Shown here: positions 18,849-30,876 of the stretch, one piece after another
How the letters are laid out: each line of letters starts with the position of its first letter
How positions within the stretch are numbered: position 1 is the first letter of the stretch
Notes under the pieces: model-generated
Database searches by the model: none
Seen by the model: the letters and a program-made list of their open reading frames with translations, nothing else
What the model was told of the DNA's origin: nothing
Translations under genes and position numbers: made by a program
DNA from: Sinorhizobium arboris LMG 14919
GTDB taxonomy: Bacteria > Pseudomonadota > Alphaproteobacteria > Rhizobiales > Rhizobiaceae
Direction: 5' to 3'
NCBI RefSeq assembly: GCF_000427465.1
Contig: NZ_KE386497.1
Coordinates: 504,804 to 568,803 of the forward strand
DNA length: 64,000 nucleotides

Positions 18849-18873
18849 AACGGTGCGCCGCCGGCGCACCGTT
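18849..18873 (+). terminator. Hairpin after mimD
   Basis: Perfect 11-bp stem (AACGGTGCGCC with GGCGCACCGTT) and a GCC loop, 15 bases after the mimD stop. With no T-run it is more likely a partial terminator or processing site separating mimABCD from the accessory genes. Confidence 0.6.
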
Positions 18874-18902
18874 ACGATCACACATGAACTGAGGAGGAAG
18901 TC

Positions 18903-19925
18903 ATGTACAAAGCACCGGACGGCACAGAGATTTTCGTGGTCGATGGGCACACCCACTTCTGGGACGGAAGCCCCGAAAACCAGCGCAATATTCATGGCAA
19001 GCAGTTCGTGGACTGCTTCTACGCTTACCACACGGCGCTGAGCCCCGCAGAACAGCTCTGGCCAAAGGAAAAATTCGAGAAATACACGGCCGACGACCTC
19101 TATCGCGACCTGTTCATCGAGGGTCCCGACGACGTCGCGATCGTGCAGTCCACCTACCTCAAGGACTTCTACAAGAACGGCTTCAACACCATCGAGCGAA
19201 ACGCCGAGATGGCCAAGCTCTACCCCGACCGCTTCATCGTAAATGGTTCCTTCGATCCACGGGACGGGGAGAAGGCGCTGGAGTACATCCACTTCATGAA
19301 GGAGACGTACGACGTCAAGGGCGTGAAGATGTACACGGCCGAATGGAACGGCGCCTCCAGGGGATGGAAGCTCACCGACCCCCAAGCCTACAAGTGCTTC
19401 GAGCTGTGCGAGAAGCTCGGCATCAAAAACATCCATGTCCACAAGGGCCCGACGATCATTCCGCTGAGCAAGGATGCCTTCGACGTCCACGACGTCGACT
19501 ATGCGGCCACGGACTTCCAGAACCTCAACTGGATCATTGAGCATTGCGGGCTGCCGCGGCTCGACGATTTCTGTTGGATTGCGGTGCAGGAGACGAATGT
19601 TTATGGCGGGCTCGCGGTTGCGATGCCGTTCATTCATTCGAGGCCGCGCTACTTCGCCGAGGTGATGGCGGAACTTTTGTTCTGGCTTGGACCTGACAAG
19701 CTCCTCTTCGGCTCGGATTACGCCATCTGGAAGCCGCGCTGGCTGGTCGAGAAGTTCTGGGCCTTCGACCTGCCTGAGGATATTGCCCGCGAACGCGGCC
19801 TGGAACTGACGCCGGAGATCAAGGAAAAAATCCTCGGTCTGAACGCGGCGCGACTTTACGACATCGACGTCGCCTCCAGGAAGGCAGCGCTTGCCGCGTC
19901 GCCGTTCAGCGTGGCCGCGGAGTAG
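18903..19925 (+). CDS. Amidohydrolase-2 family protein of mim/prm clusters
   Basis: A 340-residue metal-dependent TIM-barrel hydrolase. Metal-binding HTH is within VVDGHTHFWD (residues about 13-22), further His is in IHVHKG, and the catalytic Asp is in LFGSDYAIWK near residue 265. Members of this family regularly sit beside propane/acetone monooxygenase genes. Their reaction is not established; metal handling or hydrolysis of a pathway intermediate are possibilities. Confidence 0.88.
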   Translation: MYKAPDGTEIFVVDGHTHFWDGSPENQRNIHGKQFVDCFYAYHTALSPAEQLWPKEKFEKYTADDLYRDLFIEGPDDVAIVQSTYLKDFYKNGFNTIERNAEMAKLYPDRFIVNGSFDPRDGEKALEYIHFMKETYDVKGVKMYTAEWNGASRGWKLTDPQAYKCFELCEKLGIKNIHVHKGPTIIPLSKDAFDVHDVDYAATDFQNLNWIIEHCGLPRLDDFCWIAVQETNVYGGLAVAMPFIHSRPRYFAEVMAELLFWLGPDKLLFGSDYAIWKPRWLVEKFWAFDLPEDIARERGLELTPEIKEKILGLNAARLYDIDVASRKAALAASPFSVAAE

Positions 19926-19930
19926 GGGCC

Positions 19931-20740
19931 ATGAGCACGGCCCTCTCTGCCAACAACCGCCGAGGCGAGCTTTGGGCTCGCCTCACACGGGTCAATGATC
20001 CGGAGCTGGACGAGCCCGTGACCGATATGGGTTTCGTCGAGCGCGCCGAGGTGATGCAGAACGGATCGGTGGAGGTGGATTTCCGGTTGCCCACCTACTG
20101 GTGCTCGCCGAGCTTCGCCTTTCTGATGCTTGACGGCATCCGGCAGGCGCTCGACGGGCTCTCCTGGGCGCCTGCCTATACGATCCGGCTTCACGACCAC
20201 ATGTTCGCCGACGAGGTCAATCGCGGCATAGCGGCAGGCAAGCCGTTCAGCCTGATTTTCGACGAGCTGTCGAGCGACCAGGACATCGATGCACTGCGCG
20301 AGACTTTCCGCGTGAAGGCGTTCAAGCGGCGGCAGGAGGCGGTTCTGCTCGCCCTTCGAAAACAGGGACTGACCGACAGCGAAATCCTCGGCATGGACCT
20401 GTCGTCCTTCGATGCCGCAACGGTTGGCGGCGACGAAGCGGAGGCCATGAAGTCGCGATACCGCGAGGCACTGATCGAGCGTTGGCCCGGGCGAAAAGGT
20501 TGCGAACCGGCGTTCGTCACCTGGGACAACCGGGAGATTCCCCCGGATGCCTTCGGCGCCTATCTCGCCGAACTCAGGGCAGTGCGCATCAACATGGAAT
20601 TCAACGGCGCACTGTGCCGGGGGCTCAAGGCAACCCGCTACAAGGAAATGGACGTCGTCGACGGAGAACCGACCTTGGTGGATTTCATGCTCGACCGCGT
20701 CCCGCCGCGCAACTGTACCGGCAGGCACGTGCAGCGCTGA
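19931..20740 (+). CDS. MIP18/DUF59-type metal-sulfur assembly protein, long form
   Basis: A 269-residue protein whose first 100 residues are a MIP18 (DUF59) domain (VNDPELDEPVTDMGFVE, then a Cys in the WCSP segment). The rest is an unclassified extension. MIP18 proteins help Fe-S or metal-site assembly; here it probably matures the diiron hydroxylase or the reductase Fe-S centre. It starts 5 bases after the amidohydrolase stop. Confidence 0.8.
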   Translation: MSTALSANNRRGELWARLTRVNDPELDEPVTDMGFVERAEVMQNGSVEVDFRLPTYWCSPSFAFLMLDGIRQALDGLSWAPAYTIRLHDHMFADEVNRGIAAGKPFSLIFDELSSDQDIDALRETFRVKAFKRRQEAVLLALRKQGLTDSEILGMDLSSFDAATVGGDEAEAMKSRYREALIERWPGRKGCEPAFVTWDNREIPPDAFGAYLAELRAVRINMEFNGALCRGLKATRYKEMDVVDGEPTLVDFMLDRVPPRNCTGRHVQR

Positions 20741-20803
20741 TACGACAACCTCGCCAGGCGAGACAATGATGGAGGAGCCGCCCTCGGGGCGGAAGGAGGA
20801 ACT

Positions 20804-22432
20804 ATGCCCAAACTTTTGATCCACAATTCTGAGGCCCGGCGCGCACTTGCCCGCGGCGTTTATCAGCTGGCTGCAGCCGTCGAGCCCACACTCGGGCCGA
20901 AAGGCATGAATGCCATGATCGACCGGCCGATCGGCACACCGATGGTCACACGCGACGGCGTCAGCATTGCATCCGAGATCGAACTGCACGACCGCTTCGA
21001 AAACATGGGCGCGCAGATTGTCCGCGAGGTGTCCATGCAGACGAACGAGATCGCTGGCGACGGCACCACAACGGCAATCGTCCTTGCCAACGCTCTCGTC
21101 CAGAAAGGGATCGAGGCGAACGAGCGTGGTGCAAAGTCCGTCGATCTCTGCAAGGGGATCGATCTTGCGGTCTCCAGTGTCATCGAGGCGCTGAAGGCGT
21201 CAGCCAAGCCGGCCGTGAACGGCAGTCTTGCCGCCGTTGCCAATATCGCCGCGACGGACCCGAAGCTCGGCGCGCTTGTCGCCGAAGCCTATGAAAGGGT
21301 GGGTGTCGAGGGTGTCATTACCACCGATTTCAGCGTGACGACCGACACGACCCTCAATGTCGTCGAGGGTATGTCCTTCGACCGCGGCTATCTCTCCCAT
21401 CACATGGTCACGGACCAGGAGAAGATGGAGGTCGTGCTTGAACGGCCGTTCATCCTGATGACGGATCTGAAGATCCGCGAACCACAAGCGCTCGACACGG
21501 TTCGCGCGCTCGCAGAGAAGGCTGGCCGGCCGCTTCTTATCATTGCCGAGGAAGTGTCGCCGGAAGTGGTCGTTACCCTGCTTGGACGGGAGGGCCCGGG
21601 AAAATACCTCGTTGTGCACCCCCCGGAATACGGCCATTGGCGCAAGGCAATGCTGGAGGACCTTGCAATCCTTTGCGGGGGTCGGGTCATTGCCCGTGAC
21701 CTCGGCGGAAGGTTGGAGGACGTCACCGACGACGATCTCGGAACCGCCGAGCGCGTACGCACCAGCGCCACGCAAACATCGGTGATCGGCGGCGGCGGCG
21801 ACGCGTCGAAGATCGCCGCACGGCGCGCGCAGGTGCAGCGGCAATATGAAGTGGCTCCGCCCAACATAGAGCAGGACAAATTGCGTGAGCGGCTGGCCAA
21901 ACTGTCCGGCGGCACGGCGGTTCTCTATGCGGGCGGTGTCACGCCCGTCGAGCAGAAGCGGACGATACAACTTATCGAGGATTCGCTGCACGCGGTCAGG
22001 GCGGCTGTCGAGGATGGCGTCGTCGCAGGCGGCGGCACGGCACTCGCGCAGGTCGCGCCGGTTCTGGATGCCGTCTTTGCAAAGGCGTCAGGTGATGTCG
22101 CCGAGGGCGTCCGGCTGGTGAAATCAGTGCTGTCGCGACCGCTCTGGCGGATTGTCGAAAATGCCGGCGGCGACCCTGAAGCCGTCGTGGCCAGGGTCTC
22201 CGGCGTCAACGGCGGCTTCGGCTACAATGCTGCGCTCGGAGAATATCAGAACATGTACGAGGCCGGCATCATCGATCCGGTGCGGGTTACCTGCACGGCG
22301 CTGAAGAATGCAGCCTCGGTAGCCAAGCTCATTCTGACGACGGAAACGCTGGTCGGCGACCTTGCGGAGGATGAGGACCCGACAGCCGGACCGGCCCTCG
22401 GCGGCGGAGCGGAGAAACTCGGCCGTCCGTAG
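20804..22432 (+). CDS. mimG: GroEL-like chaperonin dedicated to the monooxygenase
   Basis: A 542-residue group I chaperonin. TLGPKGMNAMID near residue 30 and the ATPase motif GDGTTTAIVLA near residue 86 are intact. It lacks the usual C-terminal Gly-Gly-Met tail and ends AEKLGRP. No groES lies beside it. In mycobacteria MimG, a GroEL-like protein, is needed for a productive MimA, and MmoG plays the same part in methanotrophs, so a dedicated folding role is the natural reading. Confidence 0.92.
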   Translation: MPKLLIHNSEARRALARGVYQLAAAVEPTLGPKGMNAMIDRPIGTPMVTRDGVSIASEIELHDRFENMGAQIVREVSMQTNEIAGDGTTTAIVLANALVQKGIEANERGAKSVDLCKGIDLAVSSVIEALKASAKPAVNGSLAAVANIAATDPKLGALVAEAYERVGVEGVITTDFSVTTDTTLNVVEGMSFDRGYLSHHMVTDQEKMEVVLERPFILMTDLKIREPQALDTVRALAEKAGRPLLIIAEEVSPEVVVTLLGREGPGKYLVVHPPEYGHWRKAMLEDLAILCGGRVIARDLGGRLEDVTDDDLGTAERVRTSATQTSVIGGGGDASKIAARRAQVQRQYEVAPPNIEQDKLRERLAKLSGGTAVLYAGGVTPVEQKRTIQLIEDSLHAVRAAVEDGVVAGGGTALAQVAPVLDAVFAKASGDVAEGVRLVKSVLSRPLWRIVENAGGDPEAVVARVSGVNGGFGYNAALGEYQNMYEAGIIDPVRVTCTALKNAASVAKLILTTETLVGDLAEDEDPTAGPALGGGAEKLGRP

Positions 22433-22472
22433 GCGCAATGGGCGCGTCCCGCTCAGGGGCGGCCCGGGATAA

Positions 22473-24728
<2,256 letters not shown>

Positions 24729-24799
24729 GGAGGGTTTCCCGCCTTATCACGCTTGCGCTTCCCGGCCACATGAGGTCTCGCGATTACGAATCGCAGCCT

Positions 24800-24825
24800 A
24801 CGGGTCCGGACTCCTCCGGACCCGT
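24800..24825 (+). terminator. Terminator between katG and the second activator
   Basis: Perfect 11-bp stem (ACGGGTCCGGA with TCCGGACCCGT), 4-base loop, then TGTTT. It lies between two convergent genes and could act in both directions. Confidence 0.75.
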
Positions 24826-24872
24826 TGTTTCGACGACGACGCTCTGATCACGCGTGGGTCTCTTCACTGAAG

Positions 24873-26888
24873 TTAAGTGAAGCTGCGACGGATGCCGTAC
24901 TGCTCGAGCTTACGGTAGAGGGTCGGCCGCGAAATTCCTAGCCTCTGGGCAACCCGGCTCAGATTGCCATGCTCGGCCTCGAGAGCGTCTCGGAGGAACT
25001 TCTCATCCGCATTCGCGATACGACAGTGCATTTCACTTCCGGATTCGCCCTCTGGCGAGGCGGTCCAGGCCGCAGCACGCTCCGTGATCTCCCTCGGCAG
25101 ATCGGCCAAGCTGACTTGTTGGCCTCCCGCCAGGACATGAAGCCTTTCCACCAGGTTTTTCAACTCGCGCACGTTTCCTGGCCAAGAGTAGTCGAGAAGC
25201 CTGTCGAACGCCTCGGCAGCGAAATCAAGCGGCGGGGCGCCGGTCCGCTCGGCAATGTTGCGGTTGAAATGATCGAGCAGGAGGGCGATGTCGCCATCCC
25301 GTTCGCGCAACGGCGGCACGTTGATAACAACGGTGCTTATCCGGTAGTACAGATCACGCCGGAACCGCCCCGCTGCCACCTCTTGCTTCAGGTCGCGGTT
25401 CGTCGAGGCGATCAGATGTACATCGACCGGCCGGCCACGGTTGTCTCCGAGGCGATAGACGACACGCTCTTCCAGAACGCGCAGCAGGAAAGGTTGAATA
25501 TCCAGCGGCATCTCGCCGATCTCGTCGAGACAGAGAACCCCTCCGTTGGCCAATTCGAACGCCCCCGCCTTTCCCTCACGGCTTGCCCCCGTAAATGCAC
25601 CGGCGACGTGGCCGAAAAGCTCGCTGCCGAACAACTCCCGCGTGATTGCCCCGCAGTTGAGGGCGATAAATGGCGAACTATCCGAGCGCCGGCTGACGAG
25701 ATGAACCAGCCGGGCGAAAAGCTCTTTGCCGACGCCCGTTTCACCCTCGATCAGCAGTGAGGTGACTTCGCTCGATTGGGCGACCCTGCAAGCCACATCG
25801 ATAGCGGCATGCATCGCTTCGCTTTGACCGACGATCAGCTTGGCCACTTCGGGCGTCGGGCATCGTGGGCGCCGGGGGGAAGGAATGGCTACTTGGCGGG
25901 CTTCGGCCGGAAACACGAGGGCCGCGCCCTGAAAATCACCGTCCACGGTGAGGGGGCTCACGTGGCAAGAGCGCAGCCGGTCGGGAAGCGCAGCAGCGAG
26001 TTCGGCAATTGTGCGAGGCCCCGCCGCAGGCAGCAACCGCCGGCCGCGCCCTGTCGAAAGCGGCTCGGGAAATTCCGCCAGCCTGTTGGCGGGAACGTTG
26101 TTGCAATAGACGGCCCGTCCAAGATGGTCGATGATTATCAGACCGTCGGTGCGTCTGTAGCAAGGTGCTTCGGCGATGAAGGCTTCAAGCAGGCGGGTGC
26201 GTTGGGTGTTCTGGTGGTCGGCCAGGGCCTTCTCGATCTCCCGCGCAGCGGCCGCGACCAGCACGGTGTTGTGCGGCCGGAAGATGTCCGGGTGCCCGGA
26301 CAGGTCAACCACGCCGATGATCCGTCCGTCGAACGGGTCGCGGATCGGTGCGCCGGCGCAGGTCCACGACTTTATGCCGGCGCAGAAATGTTCCGCAGCA
26401 TGCACGAAGACGGGTTCTCCGGCCCAAAGCGCGGTGCCGATTCCGTTGGTGCCGACAACGTCCTCGGTCCACTTGCCGCCAATGGCGAGATGGATATCCA
26501 TTCCATCGTGAATTGTGCGCTTGTCACCGATCGCGTCAATCAACACACCATTTTCGTCGGCCAACACGAGCATTGCTCCGGTGCCGTCGAGAAGGTTTCC
26601 GACGACCGCAAAGGAGCGGCGCGCCGCAGTCAACAACTCGCTGCTATTGCGGGTCAGGCATTCGAGGTCATCCTTGCTGTTGCTGAGGGGGGCTTCGTGT
26701 TGCTGAGCGTCGATGCCGCCAGAAATGCAACGCCCCCAGGAATCATGGATGATCCCGCGTACCGGACGCTCGCGACGGGCCTTTCCGGCTTCTCCGGACA
26801 ATAGGTTTTCCCAGGCGGACATCGTCGCATATTCGTCGTAATCACCCGCCAGCATTAGCGGTGCTCTGACCTTTCCTTCTGACGACAT
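24873..26888 (-). CDS. Sigma-54-dependent activator, AcoR family, second copy
   Basis: A 671-residue enhancer-binding protein: N-terminal GAF-like sensing region (about residues 80-220), PAS-like segment (230-300), AAA+ domain with Walker A GETGVGKE (382-389) and an intact GAFTGA loop (430-435), and a C-terminal Fis-type helix-turn-helix ([16 protein letters not shown]). It converges on katG. With the activator at 7831 it brackets the monooxygenase block. Its loop is canonical while the other's is not, so this one may be the stronger sigma-54 activator. Confidence 0.9.
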   Translation of the reverse strand: MSSEGKVRAPLMLAGDYDEYATMSAWENLLSGEAGKARRERPVRGIIHDSWGRCISGGIDAQQHEAPLSNSKDDLECLTRNSSELLTAARRSFAVVGNLLDGTGAMLVLADENGVLIDAIGDKRTIHDGMDIHLAIGGKWTEDVVGTNGIGTALWAGEPVFVHAAEHFCAGIKSWTCAGAPIRDPFDGRIIGVVDLSGHPDIFRPHNTVLVAAAAREIEKALADHQNTQRTRLLEAFIAEAPCYRRTDGLIIIDHLGRAVYCNNVPANRLAEFPEPLSTGRGRRLLPAAGPRTIAELAAALPDRLRSCHVSPLTVDGDFQGAALVFPAEARQVAIPSPRRPRCPTPEVAKLIVGQSEAMHAAIDVACRVAQSSEVTSLLIEGETGVGKELFARLVHLVSRRSDSSPFIALNCGAITRELFGSELFGHVAGAFTGASREGKAGAFELANGGVLCLDEIGEMPLDIQPFLLRVLEERVVYRLGDNRGRPVDVHLIASTNRDLKQEVAAGRFRRDLYYRISTVVINVPPLRERDGDIALLLDHFNRNIAERTGAPPLDFAAEAFDRLLDYSWPGNVRELKNLVERLHVLAGGQQVSLADLPREITERAAAWTASPEGESGSEMHCRIANADEKFLRDALEAEHGNLSRVAQRLGISRPTLYRKLEQYGIRRSFT

Positions 26889-26995
26889 CCTGGTGCGCTT
26901 GGTCCTTTCTTCTGGGTCGGCTTATGTCTCTGCTTGAGATACTATATTTCGTGCGATGATGACGAATAAAGGGGCCGGGCTGAGCTGCGCCATAG

Positions 26996-27478
26996 CTACG
27001 TGGTGATCCCAAGAGCCGAGCTGATTTCTTCTGCGAGTTTCTCTTCGGTGTATTTCGACTCAAGGGTCCTGCCGTCGAAATCCGAAAGCGCGTCAGTGAA
27101 GGTCTCGTCCAACGGGGAGATGAAGCCGTTCTCCTTCGTGGCGAGCACAAAGACCTCCACACCATTTTTCCGTCGGATTTCACCGAGATAGTGGATTTGG
27201 CGCCCGGTGTTCCTGTCCACCACAACCACCCGGCCATTCAAGCTGATCCGGATGTAGGGCAACGCCTCCGCGGAGGACGCTGATCCGGAACCTACGTGAT
27301 GGATAATGAGGCCTTCAGCCTTTTGTGTTGGCGGATTTGCCGTCTTGTTGGCTGAATAGGCGCCGCCGCTGATGTGATCGGCAATGCGCGTTATGACGGA
27401 CCGGTTGCGCTCGATCAATTGCTTGATCTCAGCGTCCTCGCGTCGCGGGCCGTCGCGCCTCGAAATGATTTCGACCAT
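26996..27478 (-). CDS. Hypothetical protein (160 aa)
   Basis: Unrecognised 160-residue soluble protein. The C-terminal half looks like a small beta/alpha domain (YIRISLNGRVVVVDRNTGRQ, then VFVLATKENGFISPLDETF). The frame is open further upstream but a strong GGGAGGAGG site fixes the start at 27478. It has the style of FlaG-like or conserved rhizobial unknowns, but I cannot assign it. Confidence 0.7.
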   Translation of the reverse strand: MVEIISRRDGPRREDAEIKQLIERNRSVITRIADHISGGAYSANKTANPPTQKAEGLIIHHVGSGSASSAEALPYIRISLNGRVVVVDRNTGRQIHYLGEIRRKNGVEVFVLATKENGFISPLDETFTDALSDFDGRTLESKYTEEKLAEEISSALGITT

Positions 27479-27819
27479 CGAACCTCCTCCCAAGGATCTC
27501 GTTGGTCGGAGCGTCTGCCGAACACTCCTCAAGTCTGGCAGCTTAGCAAATTGCACGGTTTATTGGTAGTAATGGGCTGCTACGCTCGGATGTTGGTGGA
27601 TGATGGCTTGCCGACGGTTTCTGTGGGTTGCGGTCGGCGGGTGATTGCGCTCGCGAATGTTCGGCCTGACCATTGGGGGGAACGGAGATCGAGGATGCAC
27701 GGGATCCACTTTGACGGCTTGGGTGAAGCCGAGCTGATCACGCGGCTGCAGCTTCTGCACCAGCAAAGACAAGCTGTGCCTCGTCGAGCTGCTGCGCACT
27801 GCGCTGGCCCGCCCTGCTA

Positions 27820-28362
27820 ACCCCAAGTGGGTTGCAGGTCATTCTCCTCAGCCACGGCACCATGCTGGAAAACCTCTTCAACAAGCATGCAGGCAGTGGA
27901 TTCTGGTGGCATCAGCGTCTGGAGGGCGTGCCTCAGTTCAGGGTCAAGCCGCAGACCGGCGCGGTCAACAAGGTCAAGGATCAGACCATGGCCATGTTGT
28001 AGGCCGGCCCGCTTCGGCGTTCCTTGCCAAGCCCCCGGCGGTAATATTGGCGGAACCGACGAACAGCCTGCCCGAGCGCCGGCCGATCTGAAGCTCAACC
28101 TTTGGGTGAAACAACCCCTTCGCGACCGGAGGCGAAAACAGCTCGTAGTCACGGCCCAACTGCATCGGAAGTTCAGAGCCGTCGGACAGTAGAGCGACCC
28201 CATCCGTTCATCCGAGACGAGAAGGAGATTGCTGGCCCCGCTCGCCATCAGGTGGGGAAGCATGAGCTCTTCGAAGGCGCCAAACTCGATCGCGAAGGTC
28301 GTGGAGATCACAGTATGGAATGGGCGGGATCCTCGCCGCCCTATGCGCTCTAGGTATTTCAC
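27820..28362 (-). pseudogene. PLD-like (HKD) nuclease/helicase N-terminal domain, frameshifted
   Basis: The first part reads like the N-terminus of phospholipase-D-like DEAD-box helicases (FHTVISTTFAIEFGAFEELM). Near 28170 the frame changes; the next frame carries the HKD-type motif LFHPKVELQIG and LFVGSANITAGGLARNAEA, then another shift follows near 28010. At least two frameshifts and no helicase part mean it is a decayed remnant, probably from a defence-type gene. Confidence 0.7.
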
Positions 28363-28368
28363 GCGTTA

Positions 28369-28404
28369 GCTCCGAGGATGGCACGAGCTCCGAGGATGGC
28401 ACGA
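28369..28404. repeat. 18-bp perfect tandem duplication
   Basis: GCTCCGAGGATGGCACGA occurs twice head to tail at the 5' edge of the PLD-like remnant. Confidence 0.9.
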
Positions 28405-28567
28405 CCCCGTGCAGCCGGTCCCTGATCGAAGATAACGGGGGCTCGCGACGGGTTTGTTGACCCGGGAATGACGGGATTCTTACAAAAAGGTCAAATCAGA
28501 TGGGTCCACAGGCCAGCGGCCGTTGCGGAAATTCTAAAAAAATAATCCAGGCAATATATTTACCATT

Positions 28568-28583
28568 TGGCATGCCTCTTGCT
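28568..28583 (+). promoter_or_regulatory. Sigma-54 promoter of adc
   Basis: TGGCATGCCTCTTGCT keeps the -24 GG and -12 GC with the right spacing. It lies 66 bases before the preferred adc start and is the third sigma-54 promoter of the catabolic region. Confidence 0.78.
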
Positions 28584-28648
28584 TGGCGCATGCAGATCTT
28601 AGCAGTGTGCATCCTCATTAAAGGATGCAGAGCCGCGAGGTAGTAGCC

Positions 28649-29401
28649 TTGAAGTCCAGAGATGTGCGTGCCCAAGCCTATTCGATGCCGCTGACAAGCC
28701 CCGCCTGCCCAAGGGGACCACATCGCTTCGTCGATCGCGAGTACCTTATCATTACCTACCGGACGGACCCCGACCGGTTGCGCGGCGTGGTCCCTCAGCC
28801 TCTCGAATTCCATGATCCCTTAGTACAGTTTGAGTTTATTCGAATGCCCGACTCTGCGGGTTTCGGGAGCTACATTGAATCTGGCCAGGTCATTCCCGTT
28901 CGGTTTAACGACGTGACAGGCGGCTATTCGCACGCAATGTATTTGGACGACGGACCGCCAATTCTTGGTGGCCGTGAGTTGTGGGGGTTCCCGAAGAAAT
29001 ACGCGCATCCTGCCGTCGAGGTCTATAGGGACACACTGGTGGGCACCCTCGACTACGGCCCGGTCCGGATCGCAACAGGCACCATGGGCTTTAAACATTG
29101 GGCACTCGACCACACCGAGGTGCTGGCCTCGCTGTGCAAGCCGACGTTCCTGCTGAAGATTATCCCGCATGTCGATGGCAGTCTGCGCGTGTGCGAACTC
29201 GTAAGCCTTAAGATGGAGGACGTGATATTGAAGGGCGCATGGGGCGGTCCCGCAAGCCTGGACTTACGGCCACACGCGCTCGCGCCCGTTGCCGATCTAC
29301 CGGTTCTGGAGGTCGTTTCAGCTGCCCATTTCATTGCGGATCTGACGCTCGACCTCGGCACAGTTGTTCACGACTACCTGGCGGAACCGCACACCGCGTG
29401 A
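28649..29401 (+). CDS. adc: Acetoacetate decarboxylase
   Basis: About 250 residues. Decarboxylates acetoacetate to acetone and CO2 through a Schiff base on the lysine pair in [12 protein letters not shown]. The start MPLTSPA...[19 protein letters not shown] (abridged) is typical. I prefer the TTG at 28649 (GAGG eight bases upstream, family length); an in-frame ATG at 28625 would add eight residues. Followed by a patatin gene, a pairing common in alphaproteobacteria beside hydroxybutyrate metabolism. Its product acetone is the presumed substrate of the mim monooxygenase upstream. Confidence 0.92.
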   Translation: MKSRDVRAQAYSMPLTSPACPRGPHRFVDREYLIITYRTDPDRLRGVVPQPLEFHDPLVQFEFIRMPDSAGFGSYIESGQVIPVRFNDVTGGYSHAMYLDDGPPILGGRELWGFPKKYAHPAVEVYRDTLVGTLDYGPVRIATGTMGFKHWALDHTEVLASLCKPTFLLKIIPHVDGSLRVCELVSLKMEDVILKGAWGGPASLDLRPHALAPVADLPVLEVVSAAHFIADLTLDLGTVVHDYLAEPHTA

Positions 29402-29443
29402 ACCGCGATCAAAGTGTCGACACGCGAGAGCCGAGGCAATCCC

Positions 29444-30529
29444 ATGTCCGACCAAGTGAAACTGAAAAAAAGCGTAGATCTGGCGCTTCAGGGTGGCGGG
29501 TCCCACGGTGCTTTGACCTGGGGAGTGCTGGATCGGCTGTTGGAAGATAATCGCATCCGCATCTGCAGTATCAGCGGGACGAGCGCCGGCGCAATGAATG
29601 CGGTCGTGCTTGCGGACGGCCTGGAGAAAGGCGGGGCGGAAGGTGGACGCGAGGCGTTGGCAGGATTCTGGAAGGCAGTCAGCGACGCTGCGCGTTGGTC
29701 GCCGCTGCAGCGCACCCTTTGGGATCGCATGTCGAACAATTACAGTCTCGACCACTCCGCGGCCTATATCTGGTTCGAACAGTTTACGCGGCTGTTCTCT
29801 CCCTATCAACTGAACCCGTTCGACATCAATCCTCTGCGCGACCTGATCGCCGGCACAAACGATTTCGACGCCGTCAATCGGTGCTCCAGCCTGAAGGTGT
29901 TCGTCACGGCTACCAACGTGCGCACGGGCCGGGCCAAGGTGTTCACGCAACCCGATCTCTCGGTCGACACCGTCATGGCGTCCGCCTGCCTGCCGTTCAT
30001 GTTCAAGGCGGTCGAGATCGACGGCGAAGCCTATTGGGATGGTGGCTATATCGGCAATCCCGCTCTCTATCCGCTTGTCGACGATCGCGCCACCCGAGAC
30101 ATCGTGATCGTCCAGATCAACCCGCTTATCCGCGAGGAATTGCCGACGACCGGCCGGGCAATCATCAACCGGCTGAACGAAGTGACCTTCAATGCAGCGC
30201 TCCTGAACGAGTTGCGTTCCATCCACCTCCTGCACGAGTTGATCGAGGCGGAAGGGCTGGAGTCCGAGCGATATCGGGACAGCTACGTTCATCTGATCCA
30301 TGCCCACGAGGAGGTCCAGGACCTTAGCGCCTCAAGCAAATTCGCGCCCGAATGGAGCTATCTCCTCTATCTCAAGGAGCGCGGACGGACCTGGGCCGAA
30401 AGCTTTATCGACCAGCATTTCGATGACCTTGGCGTCCGCTCGACGCTCGATCTCGGTCAGCTGTTCAGCGACAGTTTCAGGTTGCCCCAGATCGACGACG
30501 CGCCATCCAACAGCCCCGCGACGGAGTGA
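29444..30529 (+). CDS. Patatin-like phospholipase
   Basis: A 361-residue patatin-family hydrolase: oxyanion loop LQGGGSHG near residue 17, nucleophile GTSAG near residue 46, and catalytic Asp in WDGGYIGNP near residue 200. It starts 42 bases after adc and probably shares its sigma-54 promoter. In related operons a 3-hydroxybutyrate dehydrogenase usually follows; here insertion-sequence debris follows, so the operon looks cut short. Confidence 0.88.
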   Translation: MSDQVKLKKSVDLALQGGGSHGALTWGVLDRLLEDNRIRICSISGTSAGAMNAVVLADGLEKGGAEGGREALAGFWKAVSDAARWSPLQRTLWDRMSNNYSLDHSAAYIWFEQFTRLFSPYQLNPFDINPLRDLIAGTNDFDAVNRCSSLKVFVTATNVRTGRAKVFTQPDLSVDTVMASACLPFMFKAVEIDGEAYWDGGYIGNPALYPLVDDRATRDIVIVQINPLIREELPTTGRAIINRLNEVTFNAALLNELRSIHLLHELIEAEGLESERYRDSYVHLIHAHEEVQDLSASSKFAPEWSYLLYLKERGRTWAESFIDQHFDDLGVRSTLDLGQLFSDSFRLPQIDDAPSNSPATE

Positions 30530-30649
30530 CCGATGATCGGAATCCTGATCATTTTCACGGCCCTTGGTGCACCCCTCTCGCTATCGAGGTGTTAGCCTTC
30601 TCATCCTAGCACGGGGACCGGCCATTCTTTCCGTAGGCGCGATTTGAGA

Positions 30650-30780
30650 GAGGTGTTGTCTAGGGCATAGACTCATAACCACCTGATCCAGATGCGTGTC
30701 GCAGCCAGCTTGATTGCAGCGAGAAAGTTGCGTGGGTCTTTGTCGTATCCGGCACGCGTCAGTGGTGACATGTTACCACC
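30650..30780 (-). mobile_element. IS5-family transposase 3'-end remnant
   Basis: On the minus strand, codons ending at 30673 read GYDKDPRNFLAAIKLAATRI then WIRWL and stop, a typical C-terminus of IS5-family transposases. No complete transposase or pair of ends is visible. The stretch 30530-30876 otherwise holds only a 20-codon open frame overlapping the patatin stop, possibly the start of a lost third operon gene. Confidence 0.65.
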
Positions 30781-30876
30781 ACAAAGCAGCGCCCAGGTCT
30801 TATTGTCCCGAGCGCACTAAACGGCGAAGCAAGGCTTCGAGGCCGTTGGCGACGAATTGACATCATCGGAGAAAAA

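Noticed and set aside
28589..28606. Tra-box-like TGCAGATCT upstream of adc
   Set aside because: Only one half matches the Ti tra box (ATGTGCAGATCTGCACAT); the other half is degenerate and the site lies between a sigma-54 promoter and adc.
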